NCBI GenBank assembly: GCA_965247125.1
Contig: CBDFGO010000002.1
Coordinates: 1,426,001 to 1,490,000 of the forward strand
Source of the DNA: CALBJU01 sp965247125
GTDB lineage: Bacteria > Bacteroidota > Rhodothermia > Rhodothermales > UBA10348
Direction: 5' to 3'
DNA length: 64,000 nt
Position numbers and translations under genes: made by a program. Of this stretch, positions 17,075-25,511 are shown piece after piece; within the stretch, counting starts at the first letter, position 1; every line of letters starts with the position of its first letter. Below the pieces are notes generated by a model that was not told where the DNA came from, searched no databases, and saw only the letters and a program-made list of their open reading frames with translations.

Positions 17075-18568
17075 ATGAGAAAAATGAAAACGAAAGTTGA
17101 AGAAATCGGAGCAGTGTCGGACTCTGGCTGCGCGACTCCAAGTAACGGAGAGCACTCAGCGAACGAGAACAGCCTCGATCTTGTGATCATTGGTGGCGGA
17201 TCAGCGGCGTTTGCGGCCGCAATCAAAACGAGCGAACTCGGTGGCAGAGCGGTGATCGTCAACGATGGTCTTCCTATAGGGGGTACCTGCGTCAACGTCG
17301 GATGTGTGCCAAGCAAGACGTTGATCAGAGCAGCGGAAGCCAACCATCGAAGCGTCCACCACGCTTTTTCTGGAATTCAGTCGAGAAGCGAAGTAACAGA
17401 CTTCGGTTCAATTACTGCACAAGCACAGTCTATCGTTAGAGAGCTTCGTGAGGGGAAGTATTTCGACGTTGTGGCGGATGATCCGAATATTGAGATCGTC
17501 GAAGGGCACGCATATATCGTCGATGCCAACACCGTAAGCGTCGGCACCCGGACACTCTGCACTAAAAATGTTCTGATTGCCACCGGTGCACACACGTATG
17601 TGCCTTCGATTCCGGGACTCGCCGAAGTCGACTATCTGACCAACGAAACCGCCTATAAGCTGGAAGTATTACCCGAACACTTGATCGTGCTCGGCGGCCG
17701 GTACATCGCACTGGAAAATGCTCAGCTGTTTGCCCGATTGGGAGCGAAGATTACGGTTCTGCAGCGTTCAGATCGAATTATTCCAACCGAGTCGAATGAT
17801 TTGTCCGATGACCTGGACGGGTATCTACGGGATGAAGGTGTTCAAATAATTACGGGAGTATCCATTCAGCAGATTTCGAATTCAGGACAGGGTGTCAGCG
17901 TAGATTTCACATCAAATGGTCAAGCATCTGAACTTAAAGCGAGCCACATTTTTCTGGCTACAGGCCGGGAAGGCAATACCCGGGAGATTGGACTGGAAGC
18001 GCTCGGAATTGAAACCATCGGAAACGGATACCTCACGGTTGATGACACTCTACGCACCTCAGTTCCCAATATTTTCGGTGCAGGTGACGTACTCGGAGAG
18101 CATCAGTTTGTATACACTGCTGCATACGAAGGAAGTCTCTCCGCGGAAAATGCGATTGGGAAGATGCACAAACCCCGGGATTACTCTGCTTTGCCCTGGG
18201 TGATCTTTACCGATCCACAGGTGGCGGGTATCGGCATGGATGAGGGCGCGGCTGAGGCTGCGGGGATCAACTTCGAAGTCTCCAAACTGAGCCTTGAGCA
18301 CGTACCCAGGTCAATGGCTGCACGCGATACACGTGGTTTCATCAAACTTATTCGAAATGCAGATACCGATCTTCTGATTGGTGCCCGCATCCTCGCACCG
18401 GAAGGCTCTGAGCTCCTGATGGAACTCGCACTTGCCATAAAGTATGGCATCACTGTGACCGAGCTGAAATCGGCGTTTCACCCTTACCTGACCCTGTCGG
18501 AGGGCATCAAGCTGGCTGCCATCACGTTTGGAAAAGATGTCAGCAAATTGAGTTGCTGTGCGGTATGA
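17075..18568 (+). CDS. merA: Mercuric reductase MerA
   Basis: 497 residues. It has the flavoprotein disulfide reductase fold with the FAD motif LVIIGGGSAAFAAAIK and the redox pair in GGTCVNVGCVPSKTL (Cys72, Cys77). The NAD(P) domain is LIVLGGRYIALENAQLFARL, the second FAD motif is NIFGAGDVLGEHQFVY, and the dimer interface includes FHPYLTLSEGIKLAA with the tyrosine needed for Hg binding. The C-terminus LSCCAV supplies the vicinal Cys494-Cys495 that accept Hg(II). It reduces Hg(II) to volatile Hg(0) with NADPH in the cytoplasm. The N-terminal HMA (NmerA) domain is absent; that job may fall to the MerP half of MerTP. All key residues are present, so activity is expected. Confidence 0.96.
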   Translation: MRKMKTKVEEIGAVSDSGCATPSNGEHSANENSLDLVIIGGGSAAFAAAIKTSELGGRAVIVNDGLPIGGTCVNVGCVPSKTLIRAAEANHRSVHHAFSGIQSRSEVTDFGSITAQAQSIVRELREGKYFDVVADDPNIEIVEGHAYIVDANTVSVGTRTLCTKNVLIATGAHTYVPSIPGLAEVDYLTNETAYKLEVLPEHLIVLGGRYIALENAQLFARLGAKITVLQRSDRIIPTESNDLSDDLDGYLRDEGVQIITGVSIQQISNSGQGVSVDFTSNGQASELKASHIFLATGREGNTREIGLEALGIETIGNGYLTVDDTLRTSVPNIFGAGDVLGEHQFVYTAAYEGSLSAENAIGKMHKPRDYSALPWVIFTDPQVAGIGMDEGAAEAAGINFEVSKLSLEHVPRSMAARDTRGFIKLIRNADTDLLIGARILAPEGSELLMELALAIKYGITVTELKSAFHPYLTLSEGIKLAAITFGKDVSKLSCCAV

Positions 18569-18612
18569 CGCAACAGCTGGGATTACAGCGGAACCTTCTC
18601 TGGTAGCTTAAG

Positions 18613-18972
18613 ATGACCAACAGAAAACTCAAAATGTGGGCCCTGGCGTCGGTTCTGATCATCGGAGTAGCGGGTTGCCAAGCGACTCCAGACGATCCCG
18701 AAGACGCCCAGGTTCCGGTTGGCGAGCCAGCATCCGTGTACATTGGTCACGGACGCCTGGTCGAGCTTCTGGCAGACAGCTTACATGTAAAGGTGAAGCA
18801 TGGGACCATCGAGGGATTGATGGATGCCATGGAAATGTCGTTCCCTCTTAAAAGTACCGATGTCCTGCAATTCGTTGCTGCAGGCGATTCCATTCGTTTT
18901 GAGATTCACATTCAGTCAGATGGATTTTTCTATCTGGAAAACGTTGAGCACGTTGAAGCAACCGATGAATAG
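18613..18972 (+). CDS. CusF-like periplasmic metal-binding lipoprotein
   Basis: 119 residues. The signal peptide ends in a lipobox (IIGVAGC, Cys22). The mature part matches the small CusF beta-barrel: HGRLVELLADSLHVKVKHG, then IEGLMDAMEMSFPLK, then GDSIRFEIHI. In CusF, Cu(I)/Ag(I) is bound by His36, Met47 and Met49 with Trp44 capping. Here His63, Met73 and Met75 align, and methionine (Met70) stands where the tryptophan is expected. A soft-metal chaperone role is likely, and its place between merA and merB suggests mercury. The stop codon overlaps the merB start (ATG 18965). Confidence 0.75.
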   Translation: MTNRKLKMWALASVLIIGVAGCQATPDDPEDAQVPVGEPASVYIGHGRLVELLADSLHVKVKHGTIEGLMDAMEMSFPLKSTDVLQFVAAGDSIRFEIHIQSDGFFYLENVEHVEATDE

Positions 18973-19159
18973 TACACTCCATCTGAACCAGGCTACTCTA
19001 GCCGAGCTTACAGTCAGGCTAAAACAAACGATGGGGCCCGAGGCCCATTCTCCGGAAACCGCCGTATTTGTACTGGAAGCATCAAGATTGATTGCTCGCG
19101 GAAAACCGGTATCGGTAAGTCAGATAGCTGAGCAACTTTCGTTGGACGATTCGCAGATA

Positions 19160-20543
19160 GAGCTATGCCCAAAAGTTGTGTATGGAAGGTTTAGGCAGCG
19201 TGTCGTTCTGATGTAATTCCGTCGGTGAATTTGATTCCTTTTTTTACAAGTTGCAATAGGTGCGGTGCATTCAGTTTCCTCCACTTCTTCTGAGCCTCTT
19301 TACATAGACGGAAGGCCATTGCAAGAGCTGTTTCTCGGCTCAGACATCCCCTCGTTTTGGCGGTCCTGAGGCGCACGGTCGCGAACGTAGATTCGATCGG
19401 ATTTGTGCTCCGAAGATGGATCCAGTGTTCTGCCGGAAAGTCATAAAAAGCGAGCAGTTCTTCTCGGTCTTTCACCAGAATCTCTGCTGCTTTCGGATAC
19501 TTTTGCTGGTAGGCTTTGATGAAAAACAGAAGGGCGCTCTCTGCCTGCTTTTTTGTTTCTGCTGTATAGATCTGCGTGAGGTGACCTTTTGCCTTCTTCT
19601 GAACGGACTTGGGCAGGCGGTTGAGCACATTTGCTGTCTTGTGCACCCAACAGCGTGCGGCTCGCGTCTCGGGATAAACTTCTGCGAGAGCACTCCAGAA
19701 TCCCATGGCTCCATCGGCAACAGCCAGCTTCGGTCCTTGATCCAGCCCGCGGTGCCTCAGCTCCAGGAGCAACTCTCGCCACGACTGCTTGCTCTCGCGA
19801 AAGCCGTCCTCGAGTGCTATAAGCTCCTTCCTTCCATCGGCCGTAGCGCCGATCACGACCAGCAGACACAGTTTCTGTTTATCCATGCGTACGTTTACGT
19901 GAATACCGTCGGCCCAGAAATAGACGTAGTGCTTCTCCTTCAGGCTCCGCTTTTGCCAGTCTTCGTGCTCCCTTGTCCAAAGCGTCTTCAGGCGCGCAAT
20001 CGTCGAGGAGGTCAGCCCTGGGGCATCAGGACCAACAAGGGCCGAGAGCGCTGCCTCAAAGCCGCCCGTTGAAACTCCCTTCAGGTACAACCATGGAATG
20101 AGAGCCTCAAGCGAGCGGCTCTTGCGGAGGTAGGCTGGTAGTATCGAACTGCGGAAACCGATTCTATCCTCACCCCGACCCGTACGGTCGCGTATGCGGG
20201 GCATCTTTACAGCGACCTCCCCGATACCAGTCAAAATCTTCCTCTCTGGCAGATATCCATTGCGAACGATGCGGTGGCGATTCTCTTCGTCGCGCAGGAA
20301 CTGGTAGCGCTGGCAGAAAGCTTCAACCTCGGCCTCAACGGCTGTGGCCAGCATCTTTGCGGCCCCTGTTCGCAATACTTCTGTCAACACATCCTCTGTG
20401 CTATTGTAGTTCTCGTTCTCGTGTGCGTTATTCGTCTTCATGGGCGGTGTATCCTCCAATCTTCGGATTGACAATGACGTAATCATCATCAGGATACGCC
20501 GCCTATACCTTTTTCACCCGTACACAACTTTCGGGGTTAACTC
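19160..20543 (-). mobile_element. IS256-family insertion sequence, copy 2 (inside merB)
   Basis: 1384 bp, same element as copy 1 in the opposite orientation. It is flanked by a perfect 9-bp duplication TCGCAGATA (19151-19159 and 20544-20552). Both terminal repeats are intact. The insertion is in codon 66 of merB, against the direction of the operon. Confidence 0.97.
19191..20441 (-). CDS. IS256-family transposase, copy 2
   Basis: Predicted 416-residue DDE transposase identical in sequence to copy 1, with the same GGAGG-supported start (here ATG 20441). Intact, and transcribed antisense to merB. Confidence 0.96.
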   Translation of the reverse strand: MKTNNAHENENYNSTEDVLTEVLRTGAAKMLATAVEAEVEAFCQRYQFLRDEENRHRIVRNGYLPERKILTGIGEVAVKMPRIRDRTGRGEDRIGFRSSILPAYLRKSRSLEALIPWLYLKGVSTGGFEAALSALVGPDAPGLTSSTIARLKTLWTREHEDWQKRSLKEKHYVYFWADGIHVNVRMDKQKLCLLVVIGATADGRKELIALEDGFRESKQSWRELLLELRHRGLDQGPKLAVADGAMGFWSALAEVYPETRAARCWVHKTANVLNRLPKSVQKKAKGHLTQIYTAETKKQAESALLFFIKAYQQKYPKAAEILVKDREELLAFYDFPAEHWIHLRSTNPIESTFATVRLRTAKTRGCLSRETALAMAFRLCKEAQKKWRKLNAPHLLQLVKKGIKFTDGITSERHAA

Positions 20544-21180
20544 TCGCAGATACGGGCTACGATTCTGCACCTGGAAGCAACAAAACAGATAGACTATGAT
20601 GTCCACAGCGATATCATTGCAGTCGCCGGACTCTCTGTCTCTCCGACACGTCACAAGTTTCAAGTGGACGGAGTTCAGCTTTACACGTGGTGTGCGATAG
20701 ACGCACTGTTCTTTCCCACTCTTCTCGGGAGGAGGGCCACCATCGTTTCAAAGAGCCCGGCAAGCGATGAATTCGTTCGTCTCACGCTTACGCCCGACAG
20801 GGGTATCCTCGCGGCAGAGCCCGGCACAGCATCGGTCTCGGTGGTAATCCCCGTCGAAGATGATTCGACGGACACCGACTGCAATTATCCGGACGACACG
20901 GCAGCAAACAGTTGCAGCCCCAAATCCCCATCTTACGGGCCATCCGAAAAGGAGAGGTATGGTGCACACGGTTCGTTCTGCAGCCGCGTGTTTTACTTCG
21001 GGTCATTAGACGAAGCGGAGCTCTGGCTGTCAGACGAACCGGATGTGATCGCACTCAGTGTTGAAGATGCTTATGATCTGGCACAGAGGGTGTGGGCGAA
21101 ACCTCTCATGCGGCAAGCTGCTCTTTATTAACTCGTGCACGTATTGTCAGTGGATCCAATCCGTTTATGGTGGTCTGCGA

Positions 21181-22749
21181 CTAATACCGTCCTCCTTCAA
21201 ATGTCCGGACATCGATACCGTTGCTTCTGCCTGTCACCACGTACTGATCCAGCAATTTGGTCAGCTCCGCCACCATGTCTTCTCGATCCAGATACAGATT
21301 CGTCGTCTCGGAGGGATCACTGACAAGGTCGTAGAGCTGTCCCGTTGGTTCTCCTGGTTCAGGCGCGTAGCGCCTCGGAGCGGTAAAACCACCCGATCCT
21401 CTTCCGAGAATCAGTTTCCAGTCTCCTTTTCGTATGGCAAACATCCCATCAAGAGAATGGTGAACAATGGCCTCTCTATCCGATGAAGCGGTGGGTTCAC
21501 CGAGCAAGATCGGAAGCATATCCATGCTGTCCTCTCCCATGTTTTCATCGAGATCCGCGTTCAGCAGATTGGCAAGTGTTGCCATCAGGTCGGTCAGGGC
21601 GATCAGGGCATCACTCCGTGTACCGGGAGGAATCTTTCCCGGCCAGCGCGCAACGAACGGGATTCTGTGGCCCGCCTCCCAGATGTCCGCTTTGCGTCCT
21701 CGGAGTTCGCCGTTGGCGAGGTGATCGAAGTTTTCTTTGTCTTGCTCGTTCCAGTCGGCACCATTGTCGCTGGTCATAATCACAATGGTGTTGTCGGACA
21801 ATTCCAACTCATCTATTACGGCCAGTATCTGGCCAACCGATCGGTCGACCTGCTGAACGAAGTCACCGTACGTGCCCGCGTTCGAACTGCCGTTCAGGGA
21901 GTCCGTTGGTAGCCATGGAGTGTGCGGGGCACTCAGTGGGAGGTATAAAAAGAAGGGCTGCCCACTCTCGGAGCGAGAGGAGATATAACTGGCGGCCTTC
22001 TCGGTGAAAGTGGCCAGCACATCCTCGTGAACAAAGCTCGGCGACATCTCCCCGGCACGCCAGAAGACTCCTCTTCCATCTACTGACTGCTGTTTTCCTT
22101 CCGTAAATCCATCTCTTCCATCAACTGGCTGGTTGTTCTCAAGATAGTAGTAGGGCATGATATCGAGAGACGAAGGGATGACGAAAGAGTAATCGAACCC
22201 AGCTTCACGCGCTCCCTTCGAGACCGATCGTGAGTAATCGATGTTGGTTCTGGTAGCCGCCCACTTGTTGCCTCCCTCATAAAGCGCCTCAGAAGGCTCT
22301 TTTTCGTTCCAGTTCAGGCCCAGGTGCCACTTTCCAACTACCGCGGTGTGGTAGCCATTCTCCTGCAACAACGTACCCACAGTCATACGATCGGGCTCGA
22401 TCAGTACGGAATCTACGCCCACCAACACGCCAGATTTCAGGCGCGATTTCCACGCGTACCGACCCGTCAAAATTCCATAGCGGGTAGGCGTACAGACTGC
22501 GGACGGAGAATGTGCGTCCGTGAAACGCATACCCTCTTCTGCCAGCCGGTCGATGTTTGGCGTCTGGACGCTGGCACCGCGATTGCCGAAACTGAGGTCA
22601 TTCGAGCCCAGATCATCGGCCAGGATGTAGATGATGTTTGGCGGTTGAGTCGGGGGCGCACAGGATGAACAAGTCCACGCCAGAAAGATCACGAACAAGA
22701 GATGCCCTCCTGAAGTGCGACTTAAATAAGAATACCTGGAATTCGTCAT
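21181..22749 (-). CDS. Sulfatase, lipoprotein
   Basis: 522 residues. The signal peptide ends in a lipobox (AWTCSSC, Cys30 or Cys27). IIYILADDLGSNDLSFG gives the metal aspartates, CTPTR (Cys86) is the formylglycine site, VVGKWHLGLNW and VIMTSDNGADWNEQD are further active-site blocks, and the C-terminal IRKGDWKLILGRGSGG is present. Layout resembles arylsulfatase A/N-acetylgalactosamine-6-sulfatase-like bacterial enzymes. Fourth sulfatase in 23 kb, but separated from the others by the mer cluster. It converges with merB (49 bases between ends). Confidence 0.94.
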   Translation of the reverse strand: MTNSRYSYLSRTSGGHLLFVIFLAWTCSSCAPPTQPPNIIYILADDLGSNDLSFGNRGASVQTPNIDRLAEEGMRFTDAHSPSAVCTPTRYGILTGRYAWKSRLKSGVLVGVDSVLIEPDRMTVGTLLQENGYHTAVVGKWHLGLNWNEKEPSEALYEGGNKWAATRTNIDYSRSVSKGAREAGFDYSFVIPSSLDIMPYYYLENNQPVDGRDGFTEGKQQSVDGRGVFWRAGEMSPSFVHEDVLATFTEKAASYISSRSESGQPFFLYLPLSAPHTPWLPTDSLNGSSNAGTYGDFVQQVDRSVGQILAVIDELELSDNTIVIMTSDNGADWNEQDKENFDHLANGELRGRKADIWEAGHRIPFVARWPGKIPPGTRSDALIALTDLMATLANLLNADLDENMGEDSMDMLPILLGEPTASSDREAIVHHSLDGMFAIRKGDWKLILGRGSGGFTAPRRYAPEPGEPTGQLYDLVSDPSETTNLYLDREDMVAELTKLLDQYVVTGRSNGIDVRTFEGGRY

Positions 22750-22872
22750 CGACCTGCTCGTTGGAAAATTTCCTGTCCCAATCGGGAAGGCAATATCGGA
22801 CTTATTCCCGACAGGGATTCACGGCTTCGTGGACACACCGTCACTTCTTTCTCATTCTACGGGACAGCTTCC

Positions 22873-24189
22873 CTAGGTCCGACGGCGAATCACAAAGTAA
22901 GTCACGGTGGAAACGACCATCAACGCGCCCAAACCCAAAGCTTCCGTTTGGGTCATATTTGAAAGGAGCCACAAAACAACGAGGGAACTGGCCACAGGGA
23001 TCAGCGGGCCTCCCGGAATCACAAAGACCTTTTTATCCGAATTGGTCTCCATCTTTCGAAGTTTCAGGACAGCCAGGCTGCAACCCAGGTAGAGCAACAG
23101 CAGAGAGCCGCTCGACACTACGGCAAGCATTTTGAAAGCTCCCGTCATTGCAATCGAGCACGCAAGAACTGCGCAGAAGATGATAGAAATGTGGGGTGTT
23201 TTGAAGCGGGGGTGTACCAGCGCGAGTTTTTCAGGCAGGAGACCGTCCCTGGCCGCAGCAAAGACGGCTCTCGGATGGTTCAGAACGTGGCCACTGGTAA
23301 CCCCAAAAATGGATACTCCTGCGCCGATCAGCAAAACTGTTCTTCCCCAGGGACCGAATGCGCGTTCGGCCGTGGCAACCAGAGGGGCCTCCAGATTCAG
23401 CGCCAGGTCCGGGCCAAGGACCCCCTGTGCCACGCTCTGAATGGCGACATACAGAATGAAAACAATACCGATACCGAAGAAGAGTCCAAGCGGTACGGTG
23501 CGGGCGGGGTTCTTGACCTCACCGCTGGCGTTTAATGCCACCTCTGCCCCGCCGAATGCAAATACGAGCATGAGTGTGCCCGCTCCAATGCTTGAGAGTG
23601 ATGGCATTTCCGTAATCACGACGTTTTCCCACTGCATGGAAAAAGCACCTAGAATCACCAATCCCACCAATGGAATCAGCTTAGCATAGGTGTTGAACAC
23701 CGCAAACCGTACGCCCGACTGCACTCCTCGGATGTTGACAATAGCGAGTCCACCAAAGAGGATCGTCAGAAAGAGATTCTTTGGTAGCGTCGCATCGAAA
23801 AACGGGAACGCAATTGCCAACAACTCTGCCAGCGCGATGGCTACGGCTGCGTTGGACAAAATCCCCCATCCAAACCACAAGAAGATGGATGCCAAAAATC
23901 CTGCGAAAGGACCAAAGGCATCTTCGACATATGCGTAAACCCCGCCGCTGCGTGTTACTCGGCTTCCAGCTTCCGCAAAACAGAGAAAAACGAGCGCTAT
24001 GGCAACCGAACAGACGAGATAAGCAATAATCGCAGCTGGCCCCAGCAACGCCGCAATCAGTCCGGGTAAGACAAAGATGCCTGCGCCGACAATCATATTG
24101 ACGATGCCCAGGCTGAGCTCTCGCGTACCCATCACGCGAACCAACCCCTCTTCGGTGACCACCGTCTCTGGTTGATGTTCGGAGTTCAT
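22873..24189 (-). CDS. APC-family amino acid permease
   Basis: 438 residues with about 12 predicted membrane helices. The first helix NMIVGAGIFVLPGLIAALLG carries the G-A-G-I-F signature of the APC superfamily substrate site. Helices 2-3 include SRSGGVYAYVEDAFGPFAGF-type sequence. It carries amino acids or related amines across the inner membrane, probably by proton symport or exchange. It follows the P1 peptidase with a 6-base gap, so it is a likely import partner for the amino acids that enzyme releases. Confidence 0.93.
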   Translation of the reverse strand: MNSEHQPETVVTEEGLVRVMGTRELSLGIVNMIVGAGIFVLPGLIAALLGPAAIIAYLVCSVAIALVFLCFAEAGSRVTRSGGVYAYVEDAFGPFAGFLASIFLWFGWGILSNAAVAIALAELLAIAFPFFDATLPKNLFLTILFGGLAIVNIRGVQSGVRFAVFNTYAKLIPLVGLVILGAFSMQWENVVITEMPSLSSIGAGTLMLVFAFGGAEVALNASGEVKNPARTVPLGLFFGIGIVFILYVAIQSVAQGVLGPDLALNLEAPLVATAERAFGPWGRTVLLIGAGVSIFGVTSGHVLNHPRAVFAAARDGLLPEKLALVHPRFKTPHISIIFCAVLACSIAMTGAFKMLAVVSSGSLLLLYLGCSLAVLKLRKMETNSDKKVFVIPGGPLIPVASSLVVLWLLSNMTQTEALGLGALMVVSTVTYFVIRRRT

Positions 24190-24195
24190 AGCCGG

Positions 24196-25368
24196 CTATT
24201 CCACCAGTCGATTGTATTTGCGCAATACATCCCGAAGTCTGTCGTGTGGAATGCCGTAAACCGTGTTGCCGTTGATGCCAGTCAGTGTTTCACCGGCTAC
24301 GAGAGCGTTGACGATGGCCTCTTCGACGGCCTGCACGGTGGCTTCGATCAGTGCGTTCATGCTAGCATTGGTAAGCATCTGAACCTCTGTCACGTTTCTG
24401 CCGTCGTCCGCGCCTTCATTGGCTGTGGAGAATGCGATGAATATGTCGCCAGACCCGTTTGTCCCAAGACCACCCATTCGTGCGATACCAAGAGGGACCC
24501 GCCTCGCAAGCCGCTTCAACTGGTGAGGCATCAAAGGCGCATCCGTCGCCACGACCACGATGATCGAGCCATCACGCTCAGAACTGGGTCTTTCAGGCAT
24601 CAGATCTGTGATTTCTCGGCCAACCGGAACGCCCGCGATAGTCAGCCCGCTCCTTCCGCCATAATTCGCCTGCACTAAAACACCCACCGTGAAGTCTCCA
24701 GCGCGTTGACTCACCAGGCGTGAGGCCGTACCGATGCCGCATTTAAAGCCGTGGCAGATCATACCGGTACCACTCCCGACGGCCCCTTCGGCGACTGACC
24801 CGGTTGAGGCTCCATTCAGCGCTGCAAGAGCATGCTCCTTCGTCACATGAAAGCCATTAATGTCATTCAGAAAGCCGTCGTAGGTCTCAGCCACGACCGG
24901 CAACGCCCAGGAAACGCCGCTGCTGATCGGCTCTGTGACCAACCACTCCACCGCCGCGTCTCGAACGACGCCCACGCTATGTGTGTTGGTGATCATTACC
25001 GGGCCGCCCAACATTCCGGATTCCTCCACCCAGGTGGTACCTGTCATTTCACCATTACCATTGAGCGAGTACCAGCCTGCAAAGACCTGATCGTAGCTTT
25101 TCCCCCTCGGAAGGATTGCCGTCACTCCCGTTCGGACCGGTCCTTTTCCGACGACAAGTGGACCGTCTCCCGAAATCAGCGTTGTATGGCCGACTTCGAC
25201 GCCGTCAACATCGGTGATCGCGTTGAGTAGTCCAGGCGTCCCTTCGAAAGGGACACCCAGATCACGCGCCCTGGGTTTGTTCTGCGCCATGCCGGAGATT
25301 GGGATTAATGTGGATCCAAGTACCAGGAGCAGTGCTCCTATCCGTAGAATCGTTAACATTGCTCTCAT
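24196..25368 (-). CDS. P1 (DmpA/S58) family aminopeptidase, secreted
   Basis: About 390 residues after choosing ATG 25368, which has GAGG 7 bases upstream, over the longer GTG frame. Signal peptide: LTILRIGALLLVLGSTLIPISGMAQ. Family landmarks are RDLGVPFEGTPGLLNAITDV, VEVGHTTLI, TGTTWVEESG, ITNTHSVG and CHGFKCGIGTASR. The self-cleavage site is the Gly-Ser in RDGSIIVVVATDAPL, which leaves a C-terminal chain of 123 residues, close to the 125-residue beta chain of DmpA. The Ser becomes the N-terminal nucleophile. DmpA releases N-terminal residues from short peptides, amides and esters. The permease gene follows at once. Confidence 0.9.
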   Translation of the reverse strand: MRAMLTILRIGALLLVLGSTLIPISGMAQNKPRARDLGVPFEGTPGLLNAITDVDGVEVGHTTLISGDGPLVVGKGPVRTGVTAILPRGKSYDQVFAGWYSLNGNGEMTGTTWVEESGMLGGPVMITNTHSVGVVRDAAVEWLVTEPISSGVSWALPVVAETYDGFLNDINGFHVTKEHALAALNGASTGSVAEGAVGSGTGMICHGFKCGIGTASRLVSQRAGDFTVGVLVQANYGGRSGLTIAGVPVGREITDLMPERPSSERDGSIIVVVATDAPLMPHQLKRLARRVPLGIARMGGLGTNGSGDIFIAFSTANEGADDGRNVTEVQMLTNASMNALIEATVQAVEEAIVNALVAGETLTGINGNTVYGIPHDRLRDVLRKYNRLVE

Positions 25369-25511
25369 AGTAAACCTCGGCTCGGTGGATTGCGGCACAA
25401 ATGACAGGACAGTCGCAATCAGTTTCTCAAAGGTGATTGCTTCTTATCATGCACTACTGCAATCCAATTATGTGCGGTGATAGTATGTCGCAAACTCTGA
25501 TTTAGCCAGTA

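Larger units (their letters stand above)
18965..21131 (+). pseudogene. merB: Alkylmercury lyase merB, interrupted by IS256 copy 2
   Basis: Two halves are in the same frame once the IS and one target copy are removed: 18965-19159 (65 codons) and 20553-21131 (192 codons). They give a predicted protein of about 257 residues. The N-terminal half has the MerB winged helix (LIARGKPVSVSQIAEQLS), and the join reads DSQI-RATILHLEATKQIDYD. The C-terminal half has VDGVQLYTWCAIDALFFP (equivalents of catalytic Cys96 and Asp99) and SFCSRVFYF (equivalent of Cys159). It also has an extra loop of about 35 residues before SFC. MerB splits C-Hg bonds and passes Hg(II) to MerA. As it stands the enzyme cannot be made whole, though nothing else in it is damaged. 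Confidence 0.93.

Noticed and set aside
16921..17343. A 140-codon minus-strand frame over the merTP-merA gap
   Set aside because: Most of it is the complement of merA codons; no domain and no supporting start site. The gap itself (16886-17074) shows no gene.
17075..18568. MerA thought to be truncated because it lacks the N-terminal HMA domain
   Set aside because: Many functional MerA proteins lack NmerA. All catalytic cysteines and the C-terminal pair are present, and the MerTP fusion supplies an HMA domain.
9499..20543. Composite transposon carrying the mer cluster between copies 1 and 2
   Set aside because: Each copy has its own matching 9-bp duplication and copy 2 lies inside merB, so both are separate insertions into an existing cluster.
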